The notes: a model not told the origin generated them from the sequence alone. A DNA stretch of 21,197 nucleotides from JAZDLO01 sp043801935 (GCA_043801935.1 JAZDLO010000045.1:1-21197); one strand, 5' to 3'. Numbered from the stretch's first letter, positions 6,880 through 15,276 are shown. Program-made: numbers and translations.

Positions 6880-7938
6880 CTAGAAGTACTCGTGCACCCT
6901 CTGGATCGCGGCCGCGATCAAGCTCGCCCCCTGTTCCAAGTCGCGCAACGACAGCACTTCCACCGGTGAGTGGATGTAACGTGCCGGCACGCTGATGACG
7001 CTGCAGGGAATGCCGGTCTTGGAGATGTAGATGGCGGTCGCGTCGGTGCTCCCGCTTTCGCCGGCCGACAGCTGATAAGGGATGGAGGCCTTTTCGGCCG
7101 ACTCCCGGAGCCAGCGCAGCACCGGTCGCGGAGCGATGATGCCCCGGCCGGCCGCGTCGACGATAGTGATCGCGGGACCCTTGCCGGCCACGACATGGGC
7201 CTCGTTCCTACTAACTCCGGGATGGTCGCCTGGGATGGTGACGTCGGTGGCCAGGGCGACATCGGGGGTCAGCCCATAGGCACTGGTGCGGGCACCCTTG
7301 AGCCCTACTTCCTCCTGCACGGTACCCACGGCCTGGACTGTCGCCCGTACTCTTTTACCCTTCAGCCGCTCCAACGCCGCCACCATCATCACCACGCCGG
7401 CGCGGTTGTCGAGAGCCTTGCCGGTGACGAAGTCGTTGCCCATCCGGCGCAGATCGCGATCGATGGTGATGGGGGAACCGATCTCCACCCCCATCTCGGC
7501 GGCGTTGGCCACGCTCGTTGCCCCACAGTCGACGAACATATCCTTGAGCTTGACCATCTTCTTGCGCTCTTCTGCGTCCATGAGATGAGGGGGCCGCGAG
7601 CCGACGACGCCGGGGATACGTTTGCCCTCCTGGGTGTGGATCATGACCCTTTGGCTCAGGATGGTCTGGTCGAACCACCCGCCGATGGACACAACCCGGA
7701 GGTAGCCGTCGTCATCGATGTGGGAGACCATGAAGCCGATCTCATCCATGTGCGCGGCCACCATCACTACGGGGCCGGCGCCGGACCGGATCCCGATGAC
7801 GTTGCCCATCTTGTCGGTGTGGACCTCGTCGACCAGGGGCTCCATCTCGCGCCGCAGCAGAGCCGCGATCTCGTCTTCGTAACCGGAGAGACCATGAGCA
7901 TCAGAGAAGATGGTGAGCAGGTCGGCTAGGTCTTTCAT
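6880..7938 (-). CDS. M42-family metallo-aminopeptidase (FrvX/CelM-like)
   Basis: A 352-residue cytoplasmic peptidase of family M42, whose members are large tetrahedral dinuclear-metal aminopeptidases that trim peptides. All expected ligands are present: H63 in AAHMDEIG, D177 in KALDNRAG, the catalytic and bridging pair E209-E210 in TVQEEVGLKGA, D232 in ATDV and H323 in RYIHSPVE. Length is typical (340-365). The start has AGGAGA at 7950-7945, 6 nt before the ATG. It lies 49 bp downstream of the acyl-CoA dehydrogenase and is probably the last gene of that operon, though its peptidase role has no obvious link to fatty-acid oxidation. Its stop is 3 bp from the hflX stop on the other strand. Some M42 members were annotated as endoglucanases; that activity is not supported here. 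Confidence 0.93.
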   Translation of the reverse strand: MKDLADLLTIFSDAHGLSGYEDEIAALLRREMEPLVDEVHTDKMGNVIGIRSGAGPVVMVAAHMDEIGFMVSHIDDDGYLRVVSIGGWFDQTILSQRVMIHTQEGKRIPGVVGSRPPHLMDAEERKKMVKLKDMFVDCGATSVANAAEMGVEIGSPITIDRDLRRMGNDFVTGKALDNRAGVVMMVAALERLKGKRVRATVQAVGTVQEEVGLKGARTSAYGLTPDVALATDVTIPGDHPGVSRNEAHVVAGKGPAITIVDAAGRGIIAPRPVLRWLRESAEKASIPYQLSAGESGSTDATAIYISKTGIPCSVISVPARYIHSPVEVLSLRDLEQGASLIAAAIQRVHEYF

Positions 7939-7987
7939 ACCAGGTCTCCTATTCGGTGTGGCGCTCGTCGGGGCCAGGCGTTCGACT

Positions 7988-9718
7988 TCAGTCGGCGGCC
8001 AGCGTCTGGAGAGCGTCCAGCTTCTCCGGCCGGCTTTCGAAGATGACGGTCGCTCCCGCCTCGAGCGCAGGGGCCATCCGTTCGACGAAGTACTCCGCCA
8101 TCAGCAGCTTGCGCACGTCGGTCTGGGCCTCGTGCACGAGCAGATAGGCGCAGACGAGATCCGTGCCCATGTCCATGACCCTCGAGGCATGATGGTCCCA
8201 GAAGCGGGAGTCGTCGAGGGCTTGAATATGAGCCACTGTCGCCTCAAAGCGCGCCCGCGCCCGTTTGACTCGGGCGAGTAGCTCGGAGGTCCGCGAGAGA
8301 TCCCAGGACTCATAATCGTCGAAGCGTTCGGAGAGCGTTCCCGACAGGATCCCCCGGCGGGCTGCGACCACTTGCAACTGGGTGGTGCCCTCGTAGATAG
8401 TGGTGATGCGGGCATCGCGCATGTAGCGCTCGACTGCGAAGTCGCGCATGTAGCCTGAGCCGCCGTGCACCTGGAGCGAGTCGTAAGCGATGCGGTTGGC
8501 CGCTTCGGTGCAGCGGGCCTTTACCAGGGGGGTGAAGAGGCCCACCTGATTCGTGTACTTCTTGACCTCTGCCCGCAGGACCTTGATCTCATCAGCTGAA
8601 AGCCCCGTCTCCGCGGCTTTCTCCAGGCGATGCTCCAGGCCTTCCTTGAGATCGACCATCACCGCCGTCTCGTAAAGGAGCGCGCGCGCCGCTTCCAGCG
8701 ACACCTTCATGTCGGTCAGCAGGGTGGTGACCGCGGTGATGTCGCGGATGGGGCCCCCGAACTGGATCCGTTCGCCGGAGTACTTGTAGGCGGCGCGATA
8801 GGCGGCCTCGGCGATGCCTTGGGCCTGGGCCGCGATGGCCAGCCGGGCCCCGTTCATCAGGCTCATCACGTGATTGGTCAGGCCGCGACGGCGTTCGCCG
8901 ATGAGGAGGGCCGGTGCGTCGGTGAACTGCAGTTCGCAGGTAGGCGAACCATGGATCCCCAGCTTGTCTTCGAGGCGCCGGATCTTCATGTGCTCGTCGC
9001 GCTCATAAAGGAAGAGCGACAATCCGCGGCCGTCGGTGGTGCCTTCCTCGCTGCGGGCGAGGACCAGCGCGATCTGACCGCAGCCGTTGGTGATGAAGCG
9101 TTTGACGCCGTTCAAATACCAGCGCCCGTCATCGCCCTGCACGGCCTTGAGCTGGATGTTCTGGAGATCGGAGCCCGCCTCGGCTTCGGTCAGGGCCATG
9201 GACCCGGTCACCTCCCCGCTGGCGAAGCGGGGGAGGTGGGCCTGTTTGATCTCCTCGGAGGCGAACTTGTTCACGGTCTCCGCGATCTCTTGGAGACCGA
9301 AGACATTCATGAGCGAAGCGTCCGCCCGAGAGACGATCTCGGTGACCATGGCCAGGATGGTGACGGGGAAGTTGAGGCCGCCGAAACGGCGAGGCAGGGT
9401 GATGCCCATGAGATCGGCTTGGCGCAGCCTGGCAAGCGCCTCGGAGATACCGGGGGCGTAGCACACTTCGCCGTCGACCAGGGTGCTGCCGGCCCGGTCG
9501 ACATCCTCCGCCCGGGGGGCCACGAATTCCCCGGCGATGTCGCCCACCAGCTCCAAGGTGAGTCGGTAGTTGTCGAGGGCGTCGGCGAGGCCCCGCGGCG
9601 CCCAGGTGTAGTGCGAGGCCTCGGCGAAGCCGTCCTCACGCAGCTCGACCACTCGCTCTAGATCGAGACGCTCGAGTTTGGCCACCAGGTCGGTGTTATC
9701 GGTGAAGAAGTTGCTCAT
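7988..9718 (-). CDS. Acyl-CoA dehydrogenase, large form
   Basis: An FAD-dependent acyl-CoA dehydrogenase that makes a trans-2-enoyl-CoA and passes electrons to ETF. At 576 residues it is longer than the classic 380-residue enzyme and resembles the large class with an extra C-terminal helical domain. Seen: the N-terminal helical region (about 1-165), the ALTEAEAGSD signature (175-184), the substrate/FAD segment YLNGVKRFITNG (201-212), QVHGGSGYMRDFAVERYMRD (416-435), and IYEGTTQLQ with the likely catalytic base E443. The C-terminal 110 residues are helical, including ARVKRARARFEATVAHIQ. The ATG overlaps the etfA stop by 4 nt, so the gene is translationally coupled to etfA and EtfAB is its likely electron acceptor. 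Chain length or branched/aromatic specificity cannot be read from the sequence. Confidence 0.92.
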   Translation of the reverse strand: MSNFFTDNTDLVAKLERLDLERVVELREDGFAEASHYTWAPRGLADALDNYRLTLELVGDIAGEFVAPRAEDVDRAGSTLVDGEVCYAPGISEALARLRQADLMGITLPRRFGGLNFPVTILAMVTEIVSRADASLMNVFGLQEIAETVNKFASEEIKQAHLPRFASGEVTGSMALTEAEAGSDLQNIQLKAVQGDDGRWYLNGVKRFITNGCGQIALVLARSEEGTTDGRGLSLFLYERDEHMKIRRLEDKLGIHGSPTCELQFTDAPALLIGERRRGLTNHVMSLMNGARLAIAAQAQGIAEAAYRAAYKYSGERIQFGGPIRDITAVTTLLTDMKVSLEAARALLYETAVMVDLKEGLEHRLEKAAETGLSADEIKVLRAEVKKYTNQVGLFTPLVKARCTEAANRIAYDSLQVHGGSGYMRDFAVERYMRDARITTIYEGTTQLQVVAARRGILSGTLSERFDDYESWDLSRTSELLARVKRARARFEATVAHIQALDDSRFWDHHASRVMDMGTDLVCAYLLVHEAQTDVRKLLMAEYFVERMAPALEAGATVIFESRPEKLDALQTLAAD

Positions 9719-10758
9719 ACTTTGCTCCGGTATGCGCGGATGATGCGGGGGATCACATCGTGCAGGTCGCCCACGACGCCGTAGTGGGCCACGGAGAAGA
9801 TGGGGGCGTGGGGGTCTTTGTCGATAGCCAGGATGCGGGCCGATCCATCCATGCCCGCTCGGTGCTGCACCGATCCGGACACGCCCGCGGCGATGTACAG
9901 CTTGGGCCGCACCGTGGTGCCGGTCTGGCCGACCTGGTGCTCGTGGCCGATCCAGCCGGCATCGACCGCCGCCCGGGTCGCGCCTACCACGCCGCCGAGC
10001 GTGTCGGCCAGCTCTCGGATGAGGACAAAACCCTCCTTGGAGCCCACCCCGGCGCCACCGGTCACGATGATGCCGGCTCCTTTGAGGTCGACCTTCTTCT
10101 CCTCGAGACTTCGGCTGACCACCTGTACGCAGAAGTCCTCGACCGGCACGTCGACCGGCACGGTGATCACGTGGCCGCGGCGCCCCGGTTCGGCGTCGGG
10201 CAGACGGAACACGCCCTCGCGCACGGTGGCCATCTGCGGCCGATGGTCGGGCGAGATGATGGTGGCGATGATGTTGCCCCCGAAGGCAGGCCGGATCTGA
10301 TACAGGAGCCGCTCGTACTCACGCTCTTTGGTGCTGTGCGGACCGATGCGCAGGTCGGTGCAGTCGGCCGTGAGACCGGTGCGGATGAAGGACGCCACCC
10401 GGGGGGCGAGATCGCGGCCGGTGGTGGTGGCGCCGTACAAGACGATGTCAGGCCGATGCTGCTTGATGAGCTGGGAGACGACCCGGGCGTACGGCTGTGT
10501 GGAGTAATCGAGCAAAGCCGGATCGTCGGCCACATACACGCGATCGGCCCCATGTGATATCAACCCCTCGGCCAGGGCGGAGACCTCCGAACCGACGAGC
10601 ACCGCCCCCACGAGAGCTTGAAGCTCGGCAGCCAGCTCTCGGGCTCGACCCAGCAGTTCCAGGCTGACCTCGGCGGGTCTCCCGTCGTTCGCCTGGACGA
10701 AGACCCAGACTTCGCCCGCGCCGGATCCGTCCGCTCTCTCTCCGGCCGCATTAGCCAA
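9715..10758 (-). CDS. etfA: Electron transfer flavoprotein subunit alpha
   Basis: EtfA pairs with EtfB to carry electrons from acyl-CoA dehydrogenases. At 347 residues it is a little longer than the usual 310-330. It has the N-terminal domain (about 16-190: WVFVQAND..., LYGATTTGRDLAPRVA) and the C-terminal FAD domain with GAGIIVTGGAGVGSKEGF, GATRAAVDAGW, GQTGTTVRPKLYIAAGVSG and the QHRAGM segment. The final motif reads SVAHYGVVGDL, where most relatives have ADYG, so an Asp is replaced by His. The start is TTG at 10758: GAGGAG lies 7 nt upstream inside the end of etfB, giving an 8-nt overlap. The nearby ATG at 10751 is in another frame. The 3' end overlaps the acyl-CoA dehydrogenase by 4 nt. 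Confidence 0.94.
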   Translation of the reverse strand: MANAAGERADGSGAGEVWVFVQANDGRPAEVSLELLGRARELAAELQALVGAVLVGSEVSALAEGLISHGADRVYVADDPALLDYSTQPYARVVSQLIKQHRPDIVLYGATTTGRDLAPRVASFIRTGLTADCTDLRIGPHSTKEREYERLLYQIRPAFGGNIIATIISPDHRPQMATVREGVFRLPDAEPGRRGHVITVPVDVPVEDFCVQVVSRSLEEKKVDLKGAGIIVTGGAGVGSKEGFVLIRELADTLGGVVGATRAAVDAGWIGHEHQVGQTGTTVRPKLYIAAGVSGSVQHRAGMDGSARILAIDKDPHAPIFSVAHYGVVGDLHDVIPRIIRAYRSKV

Positions 10759-11656
10759 GGATGTGCTCCTCGATCAGGTCGTGGACCAGCGCTGCGATCC
10801 CCTTCTCGGTGGGTTCGACCATCCTGGCCGCGGCGGGGGACAGGTGGACGCTGGTGATCTTCTTGACCCGGGTGGGCGATCCCCGTAGACCGACCTCTTC
10901 GCGCCGAGCCTCGACCGCCTCCATGTCCCAAAGCACGATCCGGGCCCGGCACACCGAGCGGCCCTGGCGATCGACCATGCATACCTCGGCCTCTTCGTTC
11001 TCCGGGTCCAGATAGCTGTCGTCGTAGGGGCGCTGCAGCTCGGCGCCGGCATCCTTGTAGGTCATTATCAGGCGCGCGCTGGGCGGCCGGGGATCGTTGG
11101 CTTCGCCGGTGATGGTGAGCAGCGCCGGTAGCGGCGCGCGTACAGTCTCGAAGCCCCCTTCGACGGAACGCGTGGCAGTGATGGAGCCCGGGTCGACTGC
11201 GTCGATACGACTCACACAGGTGATCTGGGGCAGTCCCAGCTTTTCGGCTAGCTGGGGCCCTACCTGGGCGGTGTCGCCGTCGATCGCTTGCCGGCCACAA
11301 AGGACGAGATCGCAGTGACCGATCTTACGGACGGCCAAAGAGAGGGCGTGGCTCGTGGCCAGGGTGTCGGCGCCGGCGAAGGGGCCATCGGAGAGCAGGA
11401 TCACCTCATCGGCCCCGCGATACAGAGACTCGCGCAGCACCTGGGCTGCCGCCGGCGGTCCCATGCTGATCACTGTGACCCGGCCCCCGTGGCTCTCGCG
11501 GAGGCGAAGGGCCTCTTCCAAAGCGTTCAGGTCCTCCGGGTTGAAGATGGCCGGAAGGGCGGCTCTGTTAACGGTGCCGTCCTCGTTCATGGCCTGACCG
11601 GTGACGTTCTGGGTGTCGGGTACTTGCTTGGCCAGCACCACGATTCGTAGACTCAC
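10751..11656 (-). CDS. etfB: Electron transfer flavoprotein subunit beta
   Basis: EtfB is the AMP/nucleotide-binding partner of EtfA. It starts RIVVLAKQVPDT, then NPEDLNALEEALRLRE, YRGADEVILLSD, and the hallmark LCGRQAIDGDTAQVGPQLAE. I place the start at GTG 11656 (MSLRIVVLAKQ), after a GAGGGAG Shine-Dalgarno; the frame is open to 11860, but those 68 residues are Pro/Arg-rich and cover the promoter region. The protein is then 301 residues, longer than the usual 255-265, because of a C-terminal stretch with DSYLDPENEEAEVCMVDRQG before WDMEAVEARREEVGLRGSPT. The GLxGSPTxV motif is found in many EtfB of the FixA/caffeyl-CoA reductase kind, but whether this ETF is a bifurcating type cannot be decided here. 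First gene of the operon. Confidence 0.93.
   Translation of the reverse strand: MSLRIVVLAKQVPDTQNVTGQAMNEDGTVNRAALPAIFNPEDLNALEEALRLRESHGGRVTVISMGPPAAAQVLRESLYRGADEVILLSDGPFAGADTLATSHALSLAVRKIGHCDLVLCGRQAIDGDTAQVGPQLAEKLGLPQITCVSRIDAVDPGSITATRSVEGGFETVRAPLPALLTITGEANDPRPPSARLIMTYKDAGAELQRPYDDSYLDPENEEAEVCMVDRQGRSVCRARIVLWDMEAVEARREEVGLRGSPTRVKKITSVHLSPAAARMVEPTEKGIAALVHDLIEEHILG
10766..10771 (-). promoter_or_regulatory. Shine-Dalgarno deciding the TTG start of etfA
   Basis: GAGGAG on the minus strand, inside the last codons of etfB, 7 nt before the TTG at 10758. It supports the unusual TTG start and coupled translation. Confidence 0.65.
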
Positions 11657-11853
11657 GCGCTCCCTCGCCGGAAATGAAGGTTCGTGTCCGTACGGCCGCA
11701 GACGACGATGGGCCGTAGGCGCGAAAGTATAACATGGGCCTTGCCATGTCCAGGACCCTGGCGTGGGCTTCCCAGGGCTGTCCCAGCGCGGGGTGTGGGG
11801 TACACTTGGACGGTAGGTACTACTCTCTTTCGCAGACAGTGCGGGGCGGCCAG
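11657..11853. promoter_or_regulatory. Divergent promoter region between etfB and uvrC
   Basis: This 197-bp gap serves both strands. For etfB there is the extended -10 listed separately. For uvrC the best candidate is TACACT at 11801-11806, with a start about 40 nt before the ATG; its -35 is poor. No LexA-like palindrome and no long inverted repeat is seen. Frames running through the gap on both strands lack family similarity and I reject them as coding. Confidence 0.45.
11726..11752 (-). promoter_or_regulatory. Promoter of the etfB-etfA-dehydrogenase-peptidase operon
   Basis: Minus-strand TGTTATACT (11734-11726) is an extended -10 with hexamer TATACT. TGGACA (11752-11747) resembles a -35 with a 15-bp spacer, which is short. 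Predicted transcription start is near 11719, giving a leader of about 60 nt to the GTG at 11656. Confidence 0.55.
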
Positions 11854-13776
11854 ATGGCACCGGTGAGCGGCAGTGAAGAGCTCAGACATCACGTCAAGCA
11901 TGCCCCTGACCTTCCGGGCGTTTACCTCTATAGAGACGCGTCCGGCGGCGTCCTTTACGTGGGCAAGGCGCTCTCGCTGCGCAAGCGTCTGGCCAACTAC
12001 CTCCCTGCGATCGACGGAGCAGGCGAGGCCGGCAGGGTCCTGGCGAAAGTCAGCGAGATGGTGAGCCGGTCGGCCGCCATCGAGTGGATCGTCACCACCA
12101 ACGAGGTGGAGGCGCTCCTCCTGGAGCACAATCTCATCAAGCGGCACAGGCCCCCCTTTAACATCCGCCTGCGCGACGACAAGTCCTATCCGTACATCAT
12201 GATCACCGCGGAGGACGAATTCCCCCGAGTGATGTTCACCCGCCAGGCTCATCGGCGTGGGAATCTCTACTTTGGTCCTTTCGCCAGCGCCGCCAAGGTT
12301 CGGGAGACTCTGGACGTACTGGGCCGTGTGTTCCCGGTGCGGGCCTGCCGAGGCCGGCAGCCGGGCAGGCGGAACGGCTCCCCCTGCTTACAATTCCATA
12401 TCGCTCGGGGCCCGGGTCCCTGTCTGGGGACCGTGGAGGCGGCTGACTACAGGGCCGTCGTCGCCCAGGTGGTGGACTTCCTGAGCGGGCGCGAGACCCG
12501 GGTGGTCGCTCAACTCGAACGGTCGATGCAAGAGGCCGCGGGGAGGCAGGATTTTGAGAGCGCTACGGTGTTCCGCGACCGTCTGCAGGCTCTGACCCAC
12601 GTTCTGGAGCGGCAGCGGATCGAGTCGAGTTCCTTGGGGTCGACGGATGTGACCGGGCTTGCGGTGGATGGCTGGGGGGCGAACGTCCAGGTGTTCATCA
12701 CTCGTGATGGCAAGCTCGCCGATCGGCGGAGTTTCACGCTGGTGAACGTCGAAGGGGCGGGGGACCAGGAGATCTTCGAACGGTTCGTATCCGAATACTA
12801 TGCGTCTTCGTTGACCGTGCCGGCAGAGCTGATCGTCCCCGGAGCGGTCGCCGACACAGTGAGTCTGGCGGCGTTTCTCGAGAAGTTGCGCGGGACGAAG
12901 GTCGATGTCAGGCAGGCGGAGCGGGGAGACAAGCGCCGGCTTCAAGAGCTGGCGGATCGCAACGCGGCCCTTGCCCTGGCGCACGAGAGGCTTCGGGAGG
13001 AGCGCAGCCGCGAACGGATGTACGGCGCGTTGACGGCTCTGGAAAGCACCTTGGGCCTGGAGAGGTTGCCCATGCGGATCGAAGGCTTCGACATCTCCAA
13101 TCTGGGAGCGGAGAGCATCGTGGCCTCCATGGTGGTGTTCGAAGGGGGGGCGCCGAAGAAGAGCGACTATCGTAAGTTCGCCATCCGCTCCACCGGCGGC
13201 CAGGACGACGTGGGCGCCATGCGCGAGGCGCTTGCACGCCGCTTCAACCAGGATGGAGGGGCGGCCTCTGAGCGGGCCGTCTCTGAGATCGACGAAAGCC
13301 CGGAAGTCGGCAGACCCTACGATCCGTCCTTCGAGGCCGTGCCGGACCTGGTGCTGGTCGACGGGGGTAAGGGTCAGTTGGGAGGCGCGTTGGACGCGTT
13401 GCGGGAAGCGGGATTGGAGGAAGCGGTCACCGTGATCTCGTTGGCAAAGCGGGAGGAGGAGGTCTTCGTACCCTGGTCGCCCGATCCGATCGATCTTGCG
13501 CCCGACGATCCCGGCCTGCTGCTTCTGCAGCGGGTGCGCGATGAAGCCCACCGTTTTGCGCTAGGCTTCCATCGGAGCAAGAGGGCTGCGCTGACGACGG
13601 TATCGCTGCTCGACCAACTCCCCGGCGTCGGCGAAAAGCGTAAGCGGGCCATCGTGCAGCACTTTGGCTCTCCAGAGCGGTTCCTGGAAGCCACCAGAGA
13701 GGAGCTCGAGGCTGTACCAGGGCTACCGGGAAAAGTGGCACGGGAGATATACGCACATGTCCACAAGACGGGTTGA
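11854..13776 (+). CDS. uvrC: Excinuclease ABC subunit C
   Basis: UvrC makes both cuts beside DNA damage in nucleotide excision repair. From ATG 11854 it has 640 residues, within the family range. Domains: GIY-YIG nuclease (about 15-100, PGVYLYRD at 21-28 and VLYVGKALSLRKR at 33-45); UVR/UvrB-binding helix pair (about 205-245, MQEAAGRQDFESATVFRDRL); RNase H-like endonuclease with D413 in EGFDISN, D503 in LVDGGKGQ and H566 in DEAHRFA; and a C-terminal double HhH (about 583-637, LPGVGEKRKRAIVQHFGS). The frame is open upstream to 11734, but residues before MAPVSGSEELRHHV do not match the family and overlie the promoter area. The gene overlaps ogt by 20 nt and probably heads the plus-strand operon. 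Confidence 0.96.
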   Translation: MAPVSGSEELRHHVKHAPDLPGVYLYRDASGGVLYVGKALSLRKRLANYLPAIDGAGEAGRVLAKVSEMVSRSAAIEWIVTTNEVEALLLEHNLIKRHRPPFNIRLRDDKSYPYIMITAEDEFPRVMFTRQAHRRGNLYFGPFASAAKVRETLDVLGRVFPVRACRGRQPGRRNGSPCLQFHIARGPGPCLGTVEAADYRAVVAQVVDFLSGRETRVVAQLERSMQEAAGRQDFESATVFRDRLQALTHVLERQRIESSSLGSTDVTGLAVDGWGANVQVFITRDGKLADRRSFTLVNVEGAGDQEIFERFVSEYYASSLTVPAELIVPGAVADTVSLAAFLEKLRGTKVDVRQAERGDKRRLQELADRNAALALAHERLREERSRERMYGALTALESTLGLERLPMRIEGFDISNLGAESIVASMVVFEGGAPKKSDYRKFAIRSTGGQDDVGAMREALARRFNQDGGAASERAVSEIDESPEVGRPYDPSFEAVPDLVLVDGGKGQLGGALDALREAGLEEAVTVISLAKREEEVFVPWSPDPIDLAPDDPGLLLLQRVRDEAHRFALGFHRSKRAALTTVSLLDQLPGVGEKRKRAIVQHFGSPERFLEATREELEAVPGLPGKVAREIYAHVHKTG

Positions 13777-14401
13777 CAGCTCAACAGGGACCAGCCACGG
13801 AGCCCGGCGTCCGGAGCAGGCCGACGCGGGGGAAGCCCGGGTCGTGACCGGCCGGTATCGTACACCCTGGGGGATGGGTGCCCTCGTGGTCAGTGAAGGG
13901 CGCCTGGTCGGTGTGGAGCTGCCGGGCGCAGCGGCACCCGCGAACCCAGCGGAACCCGCGCTGCAAGCGGGGTCTCCGGCCGCACCGCCCTCCTCGCAGG
14001 AAGCGGGGCCTGCCGACCGCTCCGCGCTCACTCATTGGGTGGGAGAGCTGGAGGCGTACTTCCGGGGCGAGCGCCTGTCATGGCGGTCGGAAGAGATCAC
14101 GCTCGACAGTCTAGGTCTCGGCCCCTTCGAGCAGGTCGTCTATACGACGCTGCTCTCGATCCCGCCGGCGGTCACGGTCAGCTACGGCATGCTGGCCGAG
14201 ATGGCCGGCTACCCCCGGGCCGCCCGGGCAGTGGGGAACGCCATGGCGGCGAACCCCATCCCGGTGGTCGTTCCCTGCCACCGGGTGATCCGCGCCGACG
14301 GGACCCTCGGTAATTACGGGAACGATCCGGCGTGGAAAGAGCGGTTGCTGACTCACGAGCGGACGCACGCTCCAGCATCCGAAAGGGGCAGGGTAAGGTG
14401 A
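13757..14401 (+). CDS. ogt: Methylated-DNA-protein cysteine methyltransferase
   Basis: A suicide repair protein that takes alkyl groups from O6-alkylguanine onto one cysteine. The active-site motif IPVVVPCHRV places C174 as acceptor. The DNA-binding helix region VTVSYGMLAEMAGYPRAARAVGNAM includes the Arg finger, followed by RADGTLGNYG and WKERLLTHE. From ATG 13757 it has 214 residues; the N-terminal domain is short and contains an Ala/Pro-rich insert at about 60-90 (AAPANPAEPALQAGSPAAPP). The start is uncertain: 13757 overlaps uvrC by 20 nt; a GTG at 13844, just before TGRYRTPWG, would also give a whole conserved domain. It overlaps rapZ by GTGA. Clustering with uvrC and uvrA suggests joint DNA-repair use. 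The product could equally be called Ada C-terminal-like or MGMT. Confidence 0.9.
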   Translation: MSTRRVDSSTGTSHGARRPEQADAGEARVVTGRYRTPWGMGALVVSEGRLVGVELPGAAAPANPAEPALQAGSPAAPPSSQEAGPADRSALTHWVGELEAYFRGERLSWRSEEITLDSLGLGPFEQVVYTTLLSIPPAVTVSYGMLAEMAGYPRAARAVGNAMAANPIPVVVPCHRVIRADGTLGNYGNDPAWKERLLTHERTHAPASERGRVR

Positions 14402-15276
14402 ACGCCCCCGGCGAGCTGCAGATGACGGTGATCACCGGCCTTTCCGGCGCAGGCAAGTCAGAAGCGGTGGCGACCTTCGAGGACATGGGCTATTTCTGCA
14501 TCGACAACCTTCCGCCGCAGATGTCCCCCCGGGTGGTGGAGTTGTTCGCACTGGAGGGCAGCCGCGTCGATAGGGTGGCTTTGGTCTTCGATGTGCGCGC
14601 AGGCGCGTATTTCGAGCAATTGGACCAAGCCCTCGAGTATCTGCGCGAGTCCGGCATACAATTCCGCCTGCTGTACCTCGAAGCTTCGGACGAAGCGTTG
14701 GCGGCCCGCTTCCAATCGACCAGACGGCCCCACCCGCTCTCGAAGTCGAACCTGCTGGAGGGCATCGATCGGGAGCGACGCCTCCTCTCTCGGCTGCGGG
14801 CGCAGGCGGACGTGGTGATTGACACGACCGGTGTGTCTCCCCGAGAGCTCCGGCGGCGCCTCGAGGAGACCCTGTTGGCCGATCAGTTGAGTGACCAGCT
14901 GTTTCTCAGCCTTCTGTCCTTCGGGTACAAATTCGGCATGCCGGACGAGGCCGACATGGTCCTCGACTCCCGTTTCCTGCCTAATCCTCACTGGGTGGCC
15001 GGCCTGCGCCTCTTGACCGGATCGGACCCGACCGTAAAGCAGTACGTGTTGGGGCAGGAGGGGGCCGGCGCCTTTTTGGACCAGGTGGCGACGCTGGTGC
15101 GCTTCCTTGCCCCGCGCTTCGTGGCCGAGCAGAAGCCCAGGCTCGTTCTGGCCATCGGATGCACCGGCGGGCGCCATCGCTCGGTCGTGCTCGTGGATGA
15201 AGTGGCCCGTAGGCTGCAAGACGACGCCGCTGTGGTCACAAGCGTGTCGCATCGGGACGTCGATCGGCCGGTGTGA
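14398..15276 (+). CDS. rapZ: RapZ/YvcJ-family nucleotide-binding protein
   Basis: Members bind nucleotides; in E. coli RapZ is an RNase adaptor controlling GlmZ/GlmS, while in Gram-positives the role (YvcJ) is less clear. The sequence has Walker A GLSGAGKS (14-21), EDMGYFCIDNLPP, the VVIDTTGVSPRELRRRL segment, and the C-terminal signature GCTGGRHRSVVL starting at G254. From GTG 14398 it is 292 residues, the usual length. This GTG overlaps the ogt stop (GTGA); an ATG at 14422 would still give a full-length protein of 284. It overlaps whiA by GTGA at its end. The typical order rapZ-yvcK-whiA is broken here: yvcK is absent. Confidence 0.93.
   Translation: MNAPGELQMTVITGLSGAGKSEAVATFEDMGYFCIDNLPPQMSPRVVELFALEGSRVDRVALVFDVRAGAYFEQLDQALEYLRESGIQFRLLYLEASDEALAARFQSTRRPHPLSKSNLLEGIDRERRLLSRLRAQADVVIDTTGVSPRELRRRLEETLLADQLSDQLFLSLLSFGYKFGMPDEADMVLDSRFLPNPHWVAGLRLLTGSDPTVKQYVLGQEGAGAFLDQVATLVRFLAPRFVAEQKPRLVLAIGCTGGRHRSVVLVDEVARRLQDDAAVVTSVSHRDVDRPV

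Noticed and set aside
6970..7929. Plus-strand frame of 319 codons opposite the M42 peptidase
   Set aside because: His/Asp/Gly-rich shadow; the peptidase has all metal ligands on the minus strand.
8630..9661. Plus-strand frame of 343 codons opposite the acyl-CoA dehydrogenase
   Set aside because: Antisense shadow; the dehydrogenase motifs on the minus strand are complete.
11734..11853. Upstream extension of uvrC by 40 codons
   Set aside because: The N-terminus is not family-like and overlaps the etfB -10 element; ATG 11854 directly precedes the conserved LRHHVKHAPDLPGVY start.
11657..11860. Upstream extension of etfB by 68 codons
   Set aside because: The added Pro/Arg-rich residues do not resemble EtfB and the stretch covers the promoter; GTG 11656 with a GAGGGAG site is better.
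12388..13551. Minus-strand frame of 387 codons opposite uvrC
   Set aside because: Antisense shadow with no family features; uvrC is intact on the other strand.
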